NCBI GenBank assembly: GCA_944470555.2
Contig: OX104127.1
Coordinates: 128,961,113-129,025,112 of the forward strand
Direction: 5' to 3'
Source: Heterobilharzia americana
Taxonomy: Eukaryota; Platyhelminthes; Trematoda; Strigeidida; Schistosomatidae
DNA: 64,000 nucleotides
Shown: positions 11,708 to 22,033 of the stretch, in pieces
Position numbering within the stretch: the stretch's first letter is position 1
Layout of the letters: every line of letters starts with the position of its first letter
Made by a program: the position numbers and the translations under genes
Notes under the pieces: generated by a model
Seen by the model: the letters and a program-made list of their open reading frames with translations, nothing else
Databases searched by the model: none
Told to the model about the DNA's origin: nothing

Positions 11708-12439
11708 GTGAGTGCTTCAAGCTTTTCATTATTTCAAAAGGTATGTGAAGCTAGTAGGTTAAATATTCTCCTCGGCAAGTAAGTAACAAAACTGCCAAAC
11801 ACTTTGTAGGTCTGATTGTTTTATTATTCTGCATATGTGCAGAAACCAAACAGGCCTAATGAAGATAAATATTGAATTCCAGCAGAACTGTTCGCTAAGA
11901 AATACAAAACCCAGCAAAGAATAGTGAGGAAATTTTATATTACATTACACCTGATACTAAGCACTAACAAAAAGCGGCTAAACATATTTTTTTTTCAATC
12001 AGATCTCACTGGTATACGCTAGACATCACATTTAGTGTTCAATGTACCCTGATACATAAGTTGAAACCCTGAAGAATTTAGGCTAAAGCTTTTCAGCAGT
12101 GTTCCGTTTTATTCACTGGTTTGAATGACCTGTGTTCAAATGCGGAAAAATGAGATATGAAACATATGTTTACTGAATCCCCCTCACCAATAAACGTTGT
12201 TACAGCACGATAAACTCAGTTTGTCTAAATTCATAAAGATGAAATTCTGGTATCAAACTGAAGACTTGGCAAACGCATGATTCACAGTAATTCACAAACA
12301 GACACTTATACTGACTGCTACTCATAAATATCACTAAGAGACTAAATGGTATCGAAAACCAATAAAAAATAAATATTGACGAAGGAATTTAAAAGTAACT
12401 ATTAGCTACCTCCATTCTCAGACCTGACGAAGTTGAAAT

Positions 12440-12655
12440 TCAGACCAGATAAAGTTAATTTTCATGGACTGACTTCAGTTGGAGGAACACTGGAAACTTG
12501 GGAGCACTGGAGAGCCGTTCCATCCCATTGTAGGACTCCCCGACAGTGCGAACCGGTGACCTCGCTCCGCCTCACCAGGGACCGAATCCAGGACCGTCAG
12601 CTTCCGTGTCCAGCACGTTATCAATGAGTCACTAGGTAGCCGTGAGTACAACCAC
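12440..12655 (-). repeat. Family B tRNA/hammerhead repeat, minus arm
   Basis: In reverse orientation it shows a tRNA-like head (ends near 12650) with a B-box-like ccaggaccgtcagcttccg region, then the hammerhead position. Stem I strands GCACUG and CAGUGC are both present and complementary. The first core strand has decayed from CUGANGA to UCGGGGA and the second from GAAA to GGAA, so it should not cleave. Together with 12690-12945 it makes a head-to-head pair separated by about 40 bp. Confidence 0.75.
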
Positions 12656-12689
12656 TCAGCGATGACATTAGGTGATGGTAGCACTATGT

Positions 12690-12945
12690 CGTGAACTGAC
12701 AGAAGTTGGAAGTATGAACCACTGGATTCCGACCCGGTGGCTCAATGATGATGTGCTGCACACGGAACCTAAAGGTCCTGTTTTCAATCCCTGGTGGGGC
12801 TGAGCGAGGTCATGCGTGCAGACTTCTGACGAGTCCCATACTGGGACGAAACGGCTGTCCAGTACTCTCGGGTTTCCAATGCTCCTCCAAATGATGTCCA
12901 ACCATGATGAATACTAACTTGAAAAATTTCTAAATCCCCACAAAC
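12690..12945 (+). repeat. Family B tRNA/hammerhead repeat, plus arm
   Basis: Order of parts: a ccactggattccgacccggt head containing an A-box-like ggtggctcaatgatg; a B-box-like gttttcaatccctgg; the hammerhead at 12818-12865; and the tail ctcgggtttccaatgctcc, ending near a run of C (aaaccccc). Smα has the same order (tRNA head, hammerhead, tail), but its flanking sequence differs, so this is a sister family rather than an Smα copy. Confidence 0.75.
12818..12865 (+). ncRNA. Hammerhead ribozyme motif, core intact, stem I weak
   Basis: CUGACGA lies at 12826-12832, then stem II GUCCC/GGGAC (12833-12837 with 12843-12847), then GAAA at 12848-12851. A two-pair stem III (A12851-U12858, C12852-G12857) follows, and the cleavage-site triplet GUC ends at 12859. 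All invariant core positions I can check are present. The stem I strands (gacutu-like 5' side, CAGUAC 3' side) pair poorly, so activity is doubtful. Type I topology. Confidence 0.7.
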
Positions 12946-15116
12946 CCCCAAATTCCAAAGCTATTTTTGTCTCGACTCAGTATGATAATGAGGCCGAAGG
13001 CAGTTGTAATATGAAATAAAGATACGGGTGTTTTTAAAAGAAATACTAACCGCCCGCGTAAAGATCATGTTTCTATTCAGATCACTGATCATATAAAAGT
13101 AAAACATAGGCACTGTGGTAGAGCATAATTCCATTTTAGATTAATTTATATGATTTGCCATAATAATGATAGCAAATAGTAATATATCACTATGTACTAT
13201 ATCAAATAAACTCATATGATATGGGTCTCGTTTTTGTTCATTTTCTGTCATTTAACAGACAACTTAGGCTATTAAGCGTATCATCTAAGTTCTACAGGCT
13301 AGATGTATCGTTTGTTAGTAGACTGTAGATTGCAGTATGAGAAAAACGGTACAACTTGACATATTGTGTACATTTTACTATATCTCTTGTCTCCAGAAGA
13401 AAATCCTATGGAATGCTAAATTTACTAAATATTATGTAAAAATTCTGTCTCTTCAAATGAGTCTTGAAAACACCATATGGTGGAGAGAACTAGCCGTTGT
13501 TATCACGCTCTGGAACATCTAACAGAAATAATTTGGATTTCTTATGTAGTATAACCTTAAAATCGGCTGATTTTGAGCACACAAGATAACATCTCTTTAA
13601 AAAATACTTCATGACACCAGTTTAAAAAATGCACGTTAAAGTTACTGCAAGCTGAGAAAGAAATGTATCCATTTCGTACATTGTAAATTAGTCGACAAAC
13701 TGTTCGTGACCACAGTATTTTTATATCGCTTGGGGTTCAAAAAATGCAGTGAAAAAAAAATAAATTTTTGCATTTCATTATATCTACTCAGTCACACCTG
13801 CATGCGTTGGAATATCTTTCTAAACACTCTGAAAATGCCTGTATTTCATTAAAAAAAACAGTAAACACTTTCAGTTAACATAGCTGGAAAAGTATGGATC
13901 GAAATCAACTAAATATTTCATTTATTGTATAAAAAATTGTTGACCAACATAATTAATGTCATGCTTCATAATTAAAATTTTCTTGACTGTCACAGACCCA
14001 CACAGTCAAGTGAAACACTATTTTCACTTAAAACTGGGCCTTTAGCTTAAAGTTTATTAAACATAGTGCTGAACAGCTGTCATAGTGACCAACCAAATGT
14101 TAATATTCTAAATCCTTTTTCGAAAAGCTTCGTAGCTACGTCTGACCATTAGAACTTCCACAGAAAATAATATATAAGTGGTGTGAACAGAGATTTAAAA
14201 ACCAATAGGCTATTGCCTTATGTCAAGTCTAAATACACTATTTTATAGACAGGCTGATAAAATGCAGACTATGACTCTCAGACTGTGTGATGGTTCAAGT
14301 CACTACTTTTGTGAGTGGATCACAATACTCGTGCTCAGAAAAAGCAGGTTGGTGGAATATAAACACAACTATGTATGATTAGTGTCTAAGGAGGTATTCA
14401 AACGAGAGGTACCAAGTTTCATGCAGATTGATTACATAGTGAATTGTTTATTTTACAAAATGAAGCTTTTAGTATGAAAGAATGATTTCCTCGAAATGAA
14501 GATAAATATACATTATATTTCAAAAGTAAATAAAGACAGTGTAAATACGAATGTTTATTCGACAGGAATTTACTGTCGACTATTTGCATTGTAATAGGAA
14601 ACTTTTAACAGAAACGTGATGGTAAAATTATCTTCAATAAACACTTGACTAACCGTATTTTTTTAAAGATGTTTGTTCACAAACTGTAATCAGCATATAA
14701 AATCCCCATTGTTAAAAATCGCTTTTTGTCTATAACCAATCCCCTTAGTAATTATGAACTATTCGACGCTGACAAGTGCTTAGCATTTTGGCTCTTGCAT
14801 CAATGAAACCTGGATTTGAGTCTCATTTTAAAAAAGGGTGATACAATCGAAAGCAAATAGATATGGTCGATGACTACCGAGAATGAAAGTCACTAAATAA
14901 CGCAAAGTACCATTCAGCCTTCAGATAATGGAATCCATCTATATTACCAAAACCAAATTATCCTCTCAGTGTTTTGTTTTGTTATGGAATAATTACTTAC
15001 TAAATCATACCGAGCGAAAACTGATACCATGTTGTGAACCATTTATATTACCAGTTGACTGTCTGAGATAACCGTAGTTTGGCAAACTAGTATTTACACT
15101 AGGTAGTGGTTGGAGG
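12946..15116. other. No gene seen
   Basis: AT-rich and closed. Two weak B-box-like spots (ggttcaagtc at 14290, tggatttgagtctc at 14810) might be old tRNA-like SINE heads but lack a convincing A box. The open frame at 13337-13522 has no splice support. Confidence 0.4.
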
Positions 15117-15200
15117 TGAAATAAAAATTCGAGTCGCGGCCGGATTCGGACTAGTGATATGGTGCTCCCCCTCTCAATTTCAGTTAGATTTGGATTTGGA
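15117..15200 (-). repeat. tRNA-derived SINE (family D), minus-strand fragment
   Basis: The reverse complement contains gtccgaatccggcc followed by ctcgaatttttatttcacc, which parallels ttcgaatccagctccggtcgaaattctcatttcgcc at 9588-9623. It is therefore the B box plus tail of the same family. The A-box half is not recognisable. Confidence 0.55.
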
Positions 15201-15299
15201 TGAGATATCCTGACCAGGCAGCCGGTGTGAATACGATTACGTGGTAGTAACGTGTCACGAATTCATATGGTATTCGGGCAAAACCCTTGGTGTTTGAAG

Positions 15300-15362
15300 T
15301 GAAATAAAAATCTGGTCAGGCGTCGTACTTCTTAGCTCAGTTGGTAGAGCATCGGGCTGGTA
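15300..15362 (+). repeat. tRNA-derived SINE (family D), A-box half
   Basis: A very good A box (tagctcagttggtagagc) and the 5' half of an anticodon arm (atcgggctggtaaa) are present, after which similarity stops abruptly and no B box follows. It is preceded by gaaataaaaatctgg, a motif that also borders the fragment at 15117, so the two pieces may be parts of one rearranged insertion. Confidence 0.55.
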
Positions 15363-15811
15363 AATATTTATAAAACCGAAAATATTTGTCGCTTAGTTAT
15401 GATATACTATACCAGAGACAGTGTCAGCTACGAAAAACTAATATTTTTGAATTTTATACGCACGAAGCTTTTAGCCTTTCGACAGTGAATATCCTTAGAA
15501 TGCAAACAAATAACAGTAGGTTGTTTTGAAATAATTCAAAGGCTTCCAAATTGATATTTATCTTCAATACTAACTTCATTATTGAGTTCGTTGCACACTG
15601 AAAGAATATTCTTCGCTAGAAAAAACTCCACGGTCACACCAAAGTAGCTCTTTAGTTTCTAGATATACCTCTTTTAAGTTAGGGCTTTTATTTTCTCTTA
15701 CTACTTCTTTCAGAGGATATTAGATTTTTAGAAGACGTGAAGCACCACGTTTGCATTAACATGATGTCAGTTATTAGTGTCTCCCCTCAACTAACTATTC
15801 TGTTTGTCCTA

Positions 15812-16545
15812 TGACAGTTATTTTTTTCCTCTTGGGTTCCTAGTGGAACATACGGCTTCAGTAGCACGCCTCCATTCCACTCTATCCTCTCTAGTCTTTT
15901 GATCCTGGCTCCACGACTGCCCAGATGCTTTCATTTCTTCCTCACATGATCTCCTCCATGTCACTCACGCCTTGGACACCCAACTCGTCATTTCCCCTTT
16001 GGATTCCACTCGAGGACCTGGTGCATGATGTCCTCAGTTGATCTTCTCAGTGTATGTCCAATCCAATCGATCTCCACTTTCTTCTACATATTTGTTGGGT
16101 GATAGGTTCATGGTTGGTTCGTCGCCAGCCAGAGTTCCTTGTTGCTTATTCTGTCTGGTCATCTGATCTTCAGTGTCAGTATCGAGTGAGCGTAGGCGGC
16201 AGCTGTCGATGAATGTCTATAGTTTGTTGGAAATGCTTTTCGTGACACGTCAAGTTTCTGAACCATATAGCAGCACTGTCTTGACATTGGTGTTGAAAAT
16301 CCGGATCTTGTTCGCGCCTTATGCTGAGTGCAGTGCATTAGATCTCCATACTGATTTCAGATTGCTGAAAGCCTATCTTCCTTCTCCAAACCTGGTTTTG
16401 ACACCCTCACCAGTGCCGCCTGTATTTAAAATGATGCTGCCTAGGTAGGTGAACGAAACTGCTTCCTTTAGGTTTCTCCCGTTGATGGTGACTGGTGCTT
16501 GTTCTTATTGGTGGCTGGGTATCTTCATCACCACAATCTTCTCTA
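15812..16545 (-). mobile_element. RTE-clade (SR2-like) retrotransposon, 3' end, minus strand
   Basis: In reverse it encodes, with frameshifts, the C-terminal RTE region (including an IRIFNTNVKTVLLYGS-type segment and a QNKQQGTLAGDEPT-type segment) and ends in the shared 3' tip at 15812-15870. It is 5'-truncated at about 16545, where the sequence changes directly to a different repeat. The CAA/CAG-rich stretch seen in other copies is here reduced to a diverged gcttgttcttattgg. Confidence 0.9.
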
Positions 16546-16905
16546 CACTCAATCAATCAATATCAACACAGGACCAGGCATTACTGCGTAACGGTCCGAG
16601 TTACCACACCTCACGTCAACTCATCAAGTAGGACGGTAGTGAAGTGAAGGATGAAGATAAGTGAATGCAGTCAAAAAAATATAAAGTACGAGAAGAAAGG
16701 AAAGAAGAGTGACAAAATAGTGAGATTCGGTATAGCGTTGTTAAGATGAAGAAAATGTGTGTATACATCTGCGTCGCTGACATCGCTTCTGAGCCATATC
16801 ACCCAGAGTCTCAAACCACTTATTCCTCTTGTCCCGCAGACCCCAACCACCTAGTCTACATCGCCCTACAAGGCTTAAACCAACAGTCAGAGACTTCATA
16901 CATTG
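16546..16905 (-). repeat. Unidentified interspersed element with (TTGA)n end
   Basis: This block is less AT-rich than its flanks. On the minus strand it ends in a short gatattgattgattga run directly at the RTE junction. Short open pieces (for example RWLGSAGQEE and a basic KRCQRRRC run) occur on the minus strand but in broken frames. The terminal tetranucleotide run suggests the 3' end of a second retroelement, on the same strand as its RTE neighbour. I cannot name it from memory. Confidence 0.4.
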
Positions 16906-19100
16906 GTGCCATGTTTTAGTCTGGCCACTTTAGAAAAACAGAATAACTTTTAAACATATATTAGCACACATTGAGGTCTCCACATTCAAGTATGTGATAA
17001 TGGGGTCCTTCTTCTCAAACACTAGACAGTAATTATGCATACTAGGTGGTTATTAAGGAATACGTTTAATTTACATATAACTCAGACCATCGTTTATTTC
17101 CTTCATCGATATGATTTATTGCAAACCAAATGAAAGCGAATGTATCCATCACCTGCATACATCTTTACAAAGTAGTGAGTCAGTATAATGATTTGGAAAA
17201 TTCTGCAACCTAGGTACAAAAACTATTAAATATATTCATGAAAAGACATCTTAAACATAATCTGCTGTGAGTGATGCATTTTAGATAACCCTGACCAAAG
17301 ATTCGTTAAATGACAAAGCAGAAAAAAGGGCCAAGTCAACTGAATTTCATTTAATGTTATTTCTCACTTGATGCAGTACACCTTACCACTTATGACAAAG
17401 ACAATAGCTTCTGTGTAATATAGTCGTTGAAAATGCACAACAGATTCTTCTTGTAAACAGATGATTATTACTACTTGAAATGAAAGAGATAAGTTCAGAA
17501 ACATAATCTTGGAGGACTCTGAAGATGAAATCAAAGCTATAACAATCCAAAATACTCGAATGAGCAAGTAAGGCGAAAATAATAATAAATTAAAGGTTGA
17601 TATATAATTCGTTGTAATCAACAAAGCTGAGCCAAATACTGATACTTGCGCATTTTGAATGAACCTAATACATGCAGAATTCACCACAAAGATGTAAATA
17701 ACACTCAGCTCCTATTGCTGATGCCTATGATATCACTTATTTTTCTCTAGGAATGCAATAATTTGAAGTGGTTTAGTTTATGCATTTTCTCGATAATGAT
17801 ATTCTTTTTGGTTACAGCTAAGTTTGTGCGCAATCTCCCTACTTTGAAAGACGCATTTTTACATAGAAAGCAAGAAGAAAGAGGTAAACGATTTAGTGAG
17901 CCAATCCCAATCCGCAGGAGAACTGTTTAAATTAACAAGTAGTGCCTGTATAACGGTTTTCAGAGAGGTTTACCTCATTTACTGAATGCAAATGGACTAC
18001 TATATACTTCTTTGTAAATTTCTCAGTAATAGAAATACTAACTGCTTAAGTTATAAAAGTGAAGTTAATAAGTAAACATTGTTGTTCGAAGATTTAGTTC
18101 TTGAACATCTTTTAGCTAGAAAATCCCACTGCTTACCACTAAATACTTTCTGTTTCTACTTCATTTCCCAATTATTTCTTTCATCACGCAAAGCCTACTT
18201 GAAAAGAGATTGCTAAAGATCGATCAATAAGTTATAATCATCTTTCCTAAATGTATGGCATTTGCCTGCTCAAAGCAACAATTTTCGGAAGGTATTTTTG
18301 TTGTTGTTGTTTGTTCTAAAATCTTGAAGTAGTTCGGTTACCTGAAAATTAAATTGCTTGTAAGCCACAAATCTGCATTCAAAGTAATTACTCACGCTAA
18401 CAAATAGAAAAATCAATGACAGAAGCTGAAATATCCTAAGGACAGTAAAAAAAAACATTTAAAAATTAGAATACCATCCAGGCAAAAGCTAGAAAAGCTC
18501 AAAGAACATCTATCAGTTGAGTTAGCTTAGAGGAAAATATGCAGACAATTGTTATCAGTTTATCCTAAGCACTGCTTTTAGTGCAAACATGTACATAAAA
18601 ATGTAACATATTAAACTGTGAATGTAGAGAAAAGTATAATGAGGATAATCGTTATGTGTAATACCTGGTAGCTTGAGGTAGATAAGTTTTATGAGGCGTG
18701 TTGTGATTTTTATTTTTTTAACGGTTATCATGTTTTTTCAGGAGTTGAATATAAAACTTGTGTTCTAAATTTGCTTTCGTTTACTGTGTGTGGCGATAGC
18801 ATAACGGAGTTACCTTATAATAATTGTTTGGTTGTTGTACCATCCATAAATGTTGCTTAACGAAAGGGTATGGATTTCTTGCCTGAATCCATATACTTTT
18901 GATACAAACTGAAGTATTTGAAGTTGAAAAATCCCTTAAAGACAGTTGCAGCATCGTTATCTATAAGTATCAACCAAGTTTAACTGTTCTAGCAACAATA
19001 AAATGCCCAAATTTAACTGTAATACTTCATCTCATCATCCTGAGGTACCTAATAAATAGGTATTAGTACGTGATCGCAAAGCCTAGAGGATATCTGCTAG
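16906..19100. other. No gene seen
   Basis: AT-rich. A hydrophobic minus-strand frame at 17364-17687 (107 codons) and one at 18270-18458 lack splice borders and look like chance AT-rich frames. A short (TTG)n run lies at about 18297-18314. Confidence 0.4.
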
Positions 19101-19107
19101 AGGCCGG

Positions 19108-19440
19108 TCATGTACGGCCTATTGGATGCCATGAAAATTGGCCTGTGTTATGGAAGGTGTGATCGGTCACGTCCTGTAGTTTTAGGTCACCACTAATCAT
19201 CACTAACTGATCTAAATCATCATAATGCATCACTTCATTGTTTAAGAACAAGTTGAGCGTAAAGATAATTGCCTTTTGTCTAATGATTATCTGAAAGGCC
19301 TTTCGTCTGTCGTAGGACCTCACGAGAACAAGCACTCCACCAGCATAGCTCGCTGGGTCATCGTGATATACACTCCCGACCACCACATCAAGGTAGCAGC
19401 TATCGGTCATGTATATGTTAATATTTCTTGTAGAACTCAA
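19108..19440 (-). pseudogene. Coding-like block of unknown origin
   Basis: A 110-codon frame, less AT-rich than its surroundings, encodes features such as CYLDVVVGSVYHDDPASYAG, a VLVLVRSYDRRK segment and LDQLVMISGDLKLQDVTD, with the stop after HPIGRT. The VGSVYH...VMISGDLK spacing faintly recalls the endonuclease of CR1/Jockey-type retrotransposons (VGxVYrPP...GDFN), but the key asparagine is missing. It may be a decayed retroelement or a host exon. No acceptor or donor was convincing. Confidence 0.35.
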
Positions 19441-20490
19441 TTAACTGATAAATCTCTATTAAGTGGCTATTTGAAGAAACTTGGTTTGACGTGCACATGT
19501 TTCTAGAGAAGAACTTCTCACCAAATAATTTGAAAGAACTTGATAGTCCATGCGTAAAACAAGATATTTCAGGCCCTTAAATATTTGTGAATGGTTGTTG
19601 AACTGACTTGCTCACTCGCTGACTCACTGATTAGTACTCAGTATTTCAGGGTTTGTATAGTCATTTACAAGCAATACGCGAAATGTCTAACCTTTAGACA
19701 GTTCTTCTGCCTTATATAACTAGAGTGCCTTAATAGCTTCTCTGATGTTAGATATTAGGCTTCACGACTTAATAACGAGATGTAAATGGTATCCTGAAGC
19801 ATTTTCACCTGATTTCTACTGCTTTCTACACCTAGTAATTTGTACTGAGGCCGAATGATTTACGATCTCCGTAAGAAGACTTTATTTAGAGGTAGTAAGA
19901 GCTAAGTCATCATTTCCTACCACATATATACCCATATTGATTCGACACCCAGAAATGTAATCTCGATTTCTACATTACGTAACTTTATTTCTCACCAAAC
20001 AACTGATTTTAATTCACAGTATCAATTTTACTGTTACATTGTTATTTAATTACCCGGTCTTTGAATTGTTATTTATAATCAATATTAGTTTTTCCTTCAT
20101 ACAACAAGAATATCACCCATCTCGTTGCGTAAGTGTACATCATTTTCGAATATTATTTGTTTTTTGTGACCTTCAAGTCCTTTTTAGATTGACAGTCTCA
20201 CAAAGTTCATGCATCTTTGTTTTCGTTTATACATGCAGTGTACATTACTTATAATTCAATACGAATATTAACTCTAGATTCATATTATTTGAAGCTGAAC
20301 CCGTGAAAAAGTAAAAAGTGTGGATTTTATTCTACAAGTATTTTGAAACTCACCACACTCTAACTTCATTATTTACCTGCAGAAATATACAGCCTAACAG
20401 TTCATGCACTGAAACGGCTGCTGTCGACATGAGGTTTCATGGTGCCCAAAACATATCCAAGTAACTAAACATTCTTCTTCCTCAAAAGTT
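19441..20490. other. No feature seen
   Basis: AT-rich. The plus-strand frame at 20039-20254 has no splice or domain support. Confidence 0.4.
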
Positions 20491-20494
20491 ATTT

Positions 20495-20695
20495 TCAGAC
20501 CTTATTTCAAGTTGTTATTCATCGTAGACTGACATCAGTTGGAGGAACAAAGGAAACCTGGGAGCACTGGACAGCTGTTTCGTCCTAGTATGGGACTCCT
20601 CAGCAGTGCGCGCACACGACCCCGCCAGGGATCGAACCCGTGACCCTCAGGTTCCGTAACCAGCACTTTACCACTGAGCCACCTGTTCAGAATCC
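20495..20695 (-). repeat. Family B tRNA/hammerhead repeat, minus arm, well preserved
   Basis: In reverse: a tRNA-like head with A box gtggctcagtggtaaagtgc and B box gggttcgatccctgg, then an intact hammerhead, then the tail ggtttcctttgttcctcc. It is nearly identical to the plus-strand arm at 20697-20935, and only a few bases separate the two heads. This makes a long inverted repeat with arms near 200 bp. The low divergence between arms points to a relatively young dimer or to sequence exchange between arms. Confidence 0.85.
20564..20609 (-). ncRNA. Hammerhead ribozyme, intact core
   Basis: Read 5'-3' on the minus strand: stem I strand GCACUG (20609-20604), core CUGAGGA (20603-20597), stem II GUCC/GGAC (20596-20593 with 20585-20582), GAAA (20581-20578), a short stem III with an AGCU loop, the triplet GUC ending at 20570, and stem I partner CAGUGC (20569-20564). 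Every conserved element of a type I hammerhead is present. Stem I is six perfect pairs. Stem III is only two pairs, as in published schistosome ribozymes. Confidence 0.85.
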
Positions 20696-20696
20696 A

Positions 20697-20935
20697 ATGC
20701 TCTATATTTCCAACTGACTCAATGGTAACGTGCCAGCCAAGGAACCCGAGGGTCGCAGGTTCAATCCCTGGCGGGGTTGTGAGTGTGCACTGCTGGAGAG
20801 TCCCATACTAGGACGAAACAGCTGTCCAGTGCTCCCAGGTTTCCTTTGTTCTTCCAACTGATGTCAGTCCACGATGAGTAACAACTTGAAGTATTTCCAG
20901 ATCCCCACAACTCCCTCAAAATTCAATTTCAGATC
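20697..20935 (+). repeat. Family B tRNA/hammerhead repeat, plus arm
   Basis: tRNA-like head with B box caggttcaatccctgg at about 20757-20772, a hammerhead position at 20787-20832, and the tail ggtttcctttgttcttcc, then acaacttgaag and a C-rich end (gatccccacaac). It is the mirror partner of 20495-20695. Confidence 0.85.
20787..20832 (+). ncRNA. Hammerhead ribozyme with mutated core
   Basis: Stem I GCACUG (20787-20792)/CAGUGC (20827-20832), stem II GUCC/GGAC, GAAA (20815-20818) and GUC ending at 20826 are all intact. The first core strand reads CUGGAGA (20793-20799) instead of CUGANGA, replacing the invariant A6 by G. This should abolish or strongly reduce cleavage, in contrast to the mirror copy at 20564-20609. 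Confidence 0.8.
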
Positions 20936-20982
20936 GTAGTTGAGAATTCACTGACATTATACCAGAAAATGATCTCATTAAC

Positions 20983-21137
20983 GTAAAATGCTCATCTTGA
21001 AGTCCAAAACATGCAAATAAAAGAGCCCGGTCAGTACATTTAATTCACTTTGCAAATTTTGCCGAGCAAAAGTGAGAAGACTTGCAGAATGAAGTGACTT
21101 CATCTTACCACACAGATATTCATCAGCTGCATACAAC
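20983..21137 (-). CDS. Weak candidate exon, unknown protein
   Basis: A tattattttag acceptor-like end is followed by an open frame reading LYAADEYLCGKMKSLHSASL and later ARQNLQSELN, which stops at 20978. The proposed donor (GTTAATG) is poor. The residue composition looks coding, but nothing was recognised and no linked exon was found. Confidence 0.25.
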
Positions 21138-21181
21138 CTAAAATAATATATCTTAGCCAAGATAAGTGAGGATTTATACAT

Positions 21182-22033
21182 AATTACATCATTACTTCAA
21201 GATTTACAAAAGTGCAGTCAAACGAACACAGATTCAAGGCAAGTGAGTTGTTAAACAATAATGGAAACATGCTAGCTTCTAAATAATCAAAAAACAATAC
21301 GTAAATATTGTCAAAATTCATTAGACAGAGTATGGTATATGATGCAATATGGAATACCAGGAATGTATATCCGTGAAGTAAAATAACGTCACTTTATGCG
21401 GCAAATCCGTTCATCTTTGCTTTATTCAAACTGTAAAGGAAACAAGTATAACAAATAATCAAGTCACTGAATCAGCTAGTGATACTGAATTACAGAATAG
21501 CTGGAGAGTTTCATAAGGCCAGGATTTATGAACGACACTTGCAATGTGACAGTTCCTTAAATTACTTCGGTCAATGAAAGTTTTTCTATCTCTGCAAAAA
21601 TTAACCTTGGATTAACAAATCTCAGGCTGAATCTTCTAGTTAGCATATTCTACCATTAAAGTCTGGACTAACCAAATTTATTAGCCTTGACATTGATGAC
21701 ATTAGTTCGTCAGATAAAATTTGTTAACTTTATGAACGAAACGTTGTTGATAAAAACATCTAAATTTACAAAATCGTTAGGAAAAATGGAAATTCATGGA
21801 GAATTTCCAGAAACTTTTAAGAAATATACATGTCCTTATTCAGTTAGTTAAGTCAGAACCAAAGCTGTACATCCGAGATCCAAATTTCATGTTTCAAGTA
21901 TGTGTGTCGATCTTACTGATAAGGGAACATAGGCTGGGAGCTCAAATCACTACATTCTACTTCAAAATCTTTAGATGAGAACATAAGAAGTTAATTTAGA
22001 TCAAATATCTTCACTAAGTAACACAGGTCAGTC
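21182..22033. other. No gene seen
   Basis: AT-rich. Part of it may belong to the 5' side of the Penelope-like element that becomes readable at 22034, but I could not match it. Confidence 0.35.

Noticed and set aside
12424..12445. CTGACGA AGTT GAAA, resembling a hammerhead core
   Set aside because: Only four bases lie between the core strands, so there is no stem II, and no matching stem I or III is present.
12433..12901. Open frames on both strands at 12.4-12.9 kb
   Set aside because: They lie entirely within the two family B repeat arms and do not encode a recognisable protein.
14260..14840. Two B-box-like motifs suggesting tRNA-like SINE heads
   Set aside because: No A box at proper spacing and no match to the bodies of families B, C or D.
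17364..17687. 107-codon hydrophobic minus-strand frame
   Set aside because: AT-driven residue content, no acceptor or donor, no motif.
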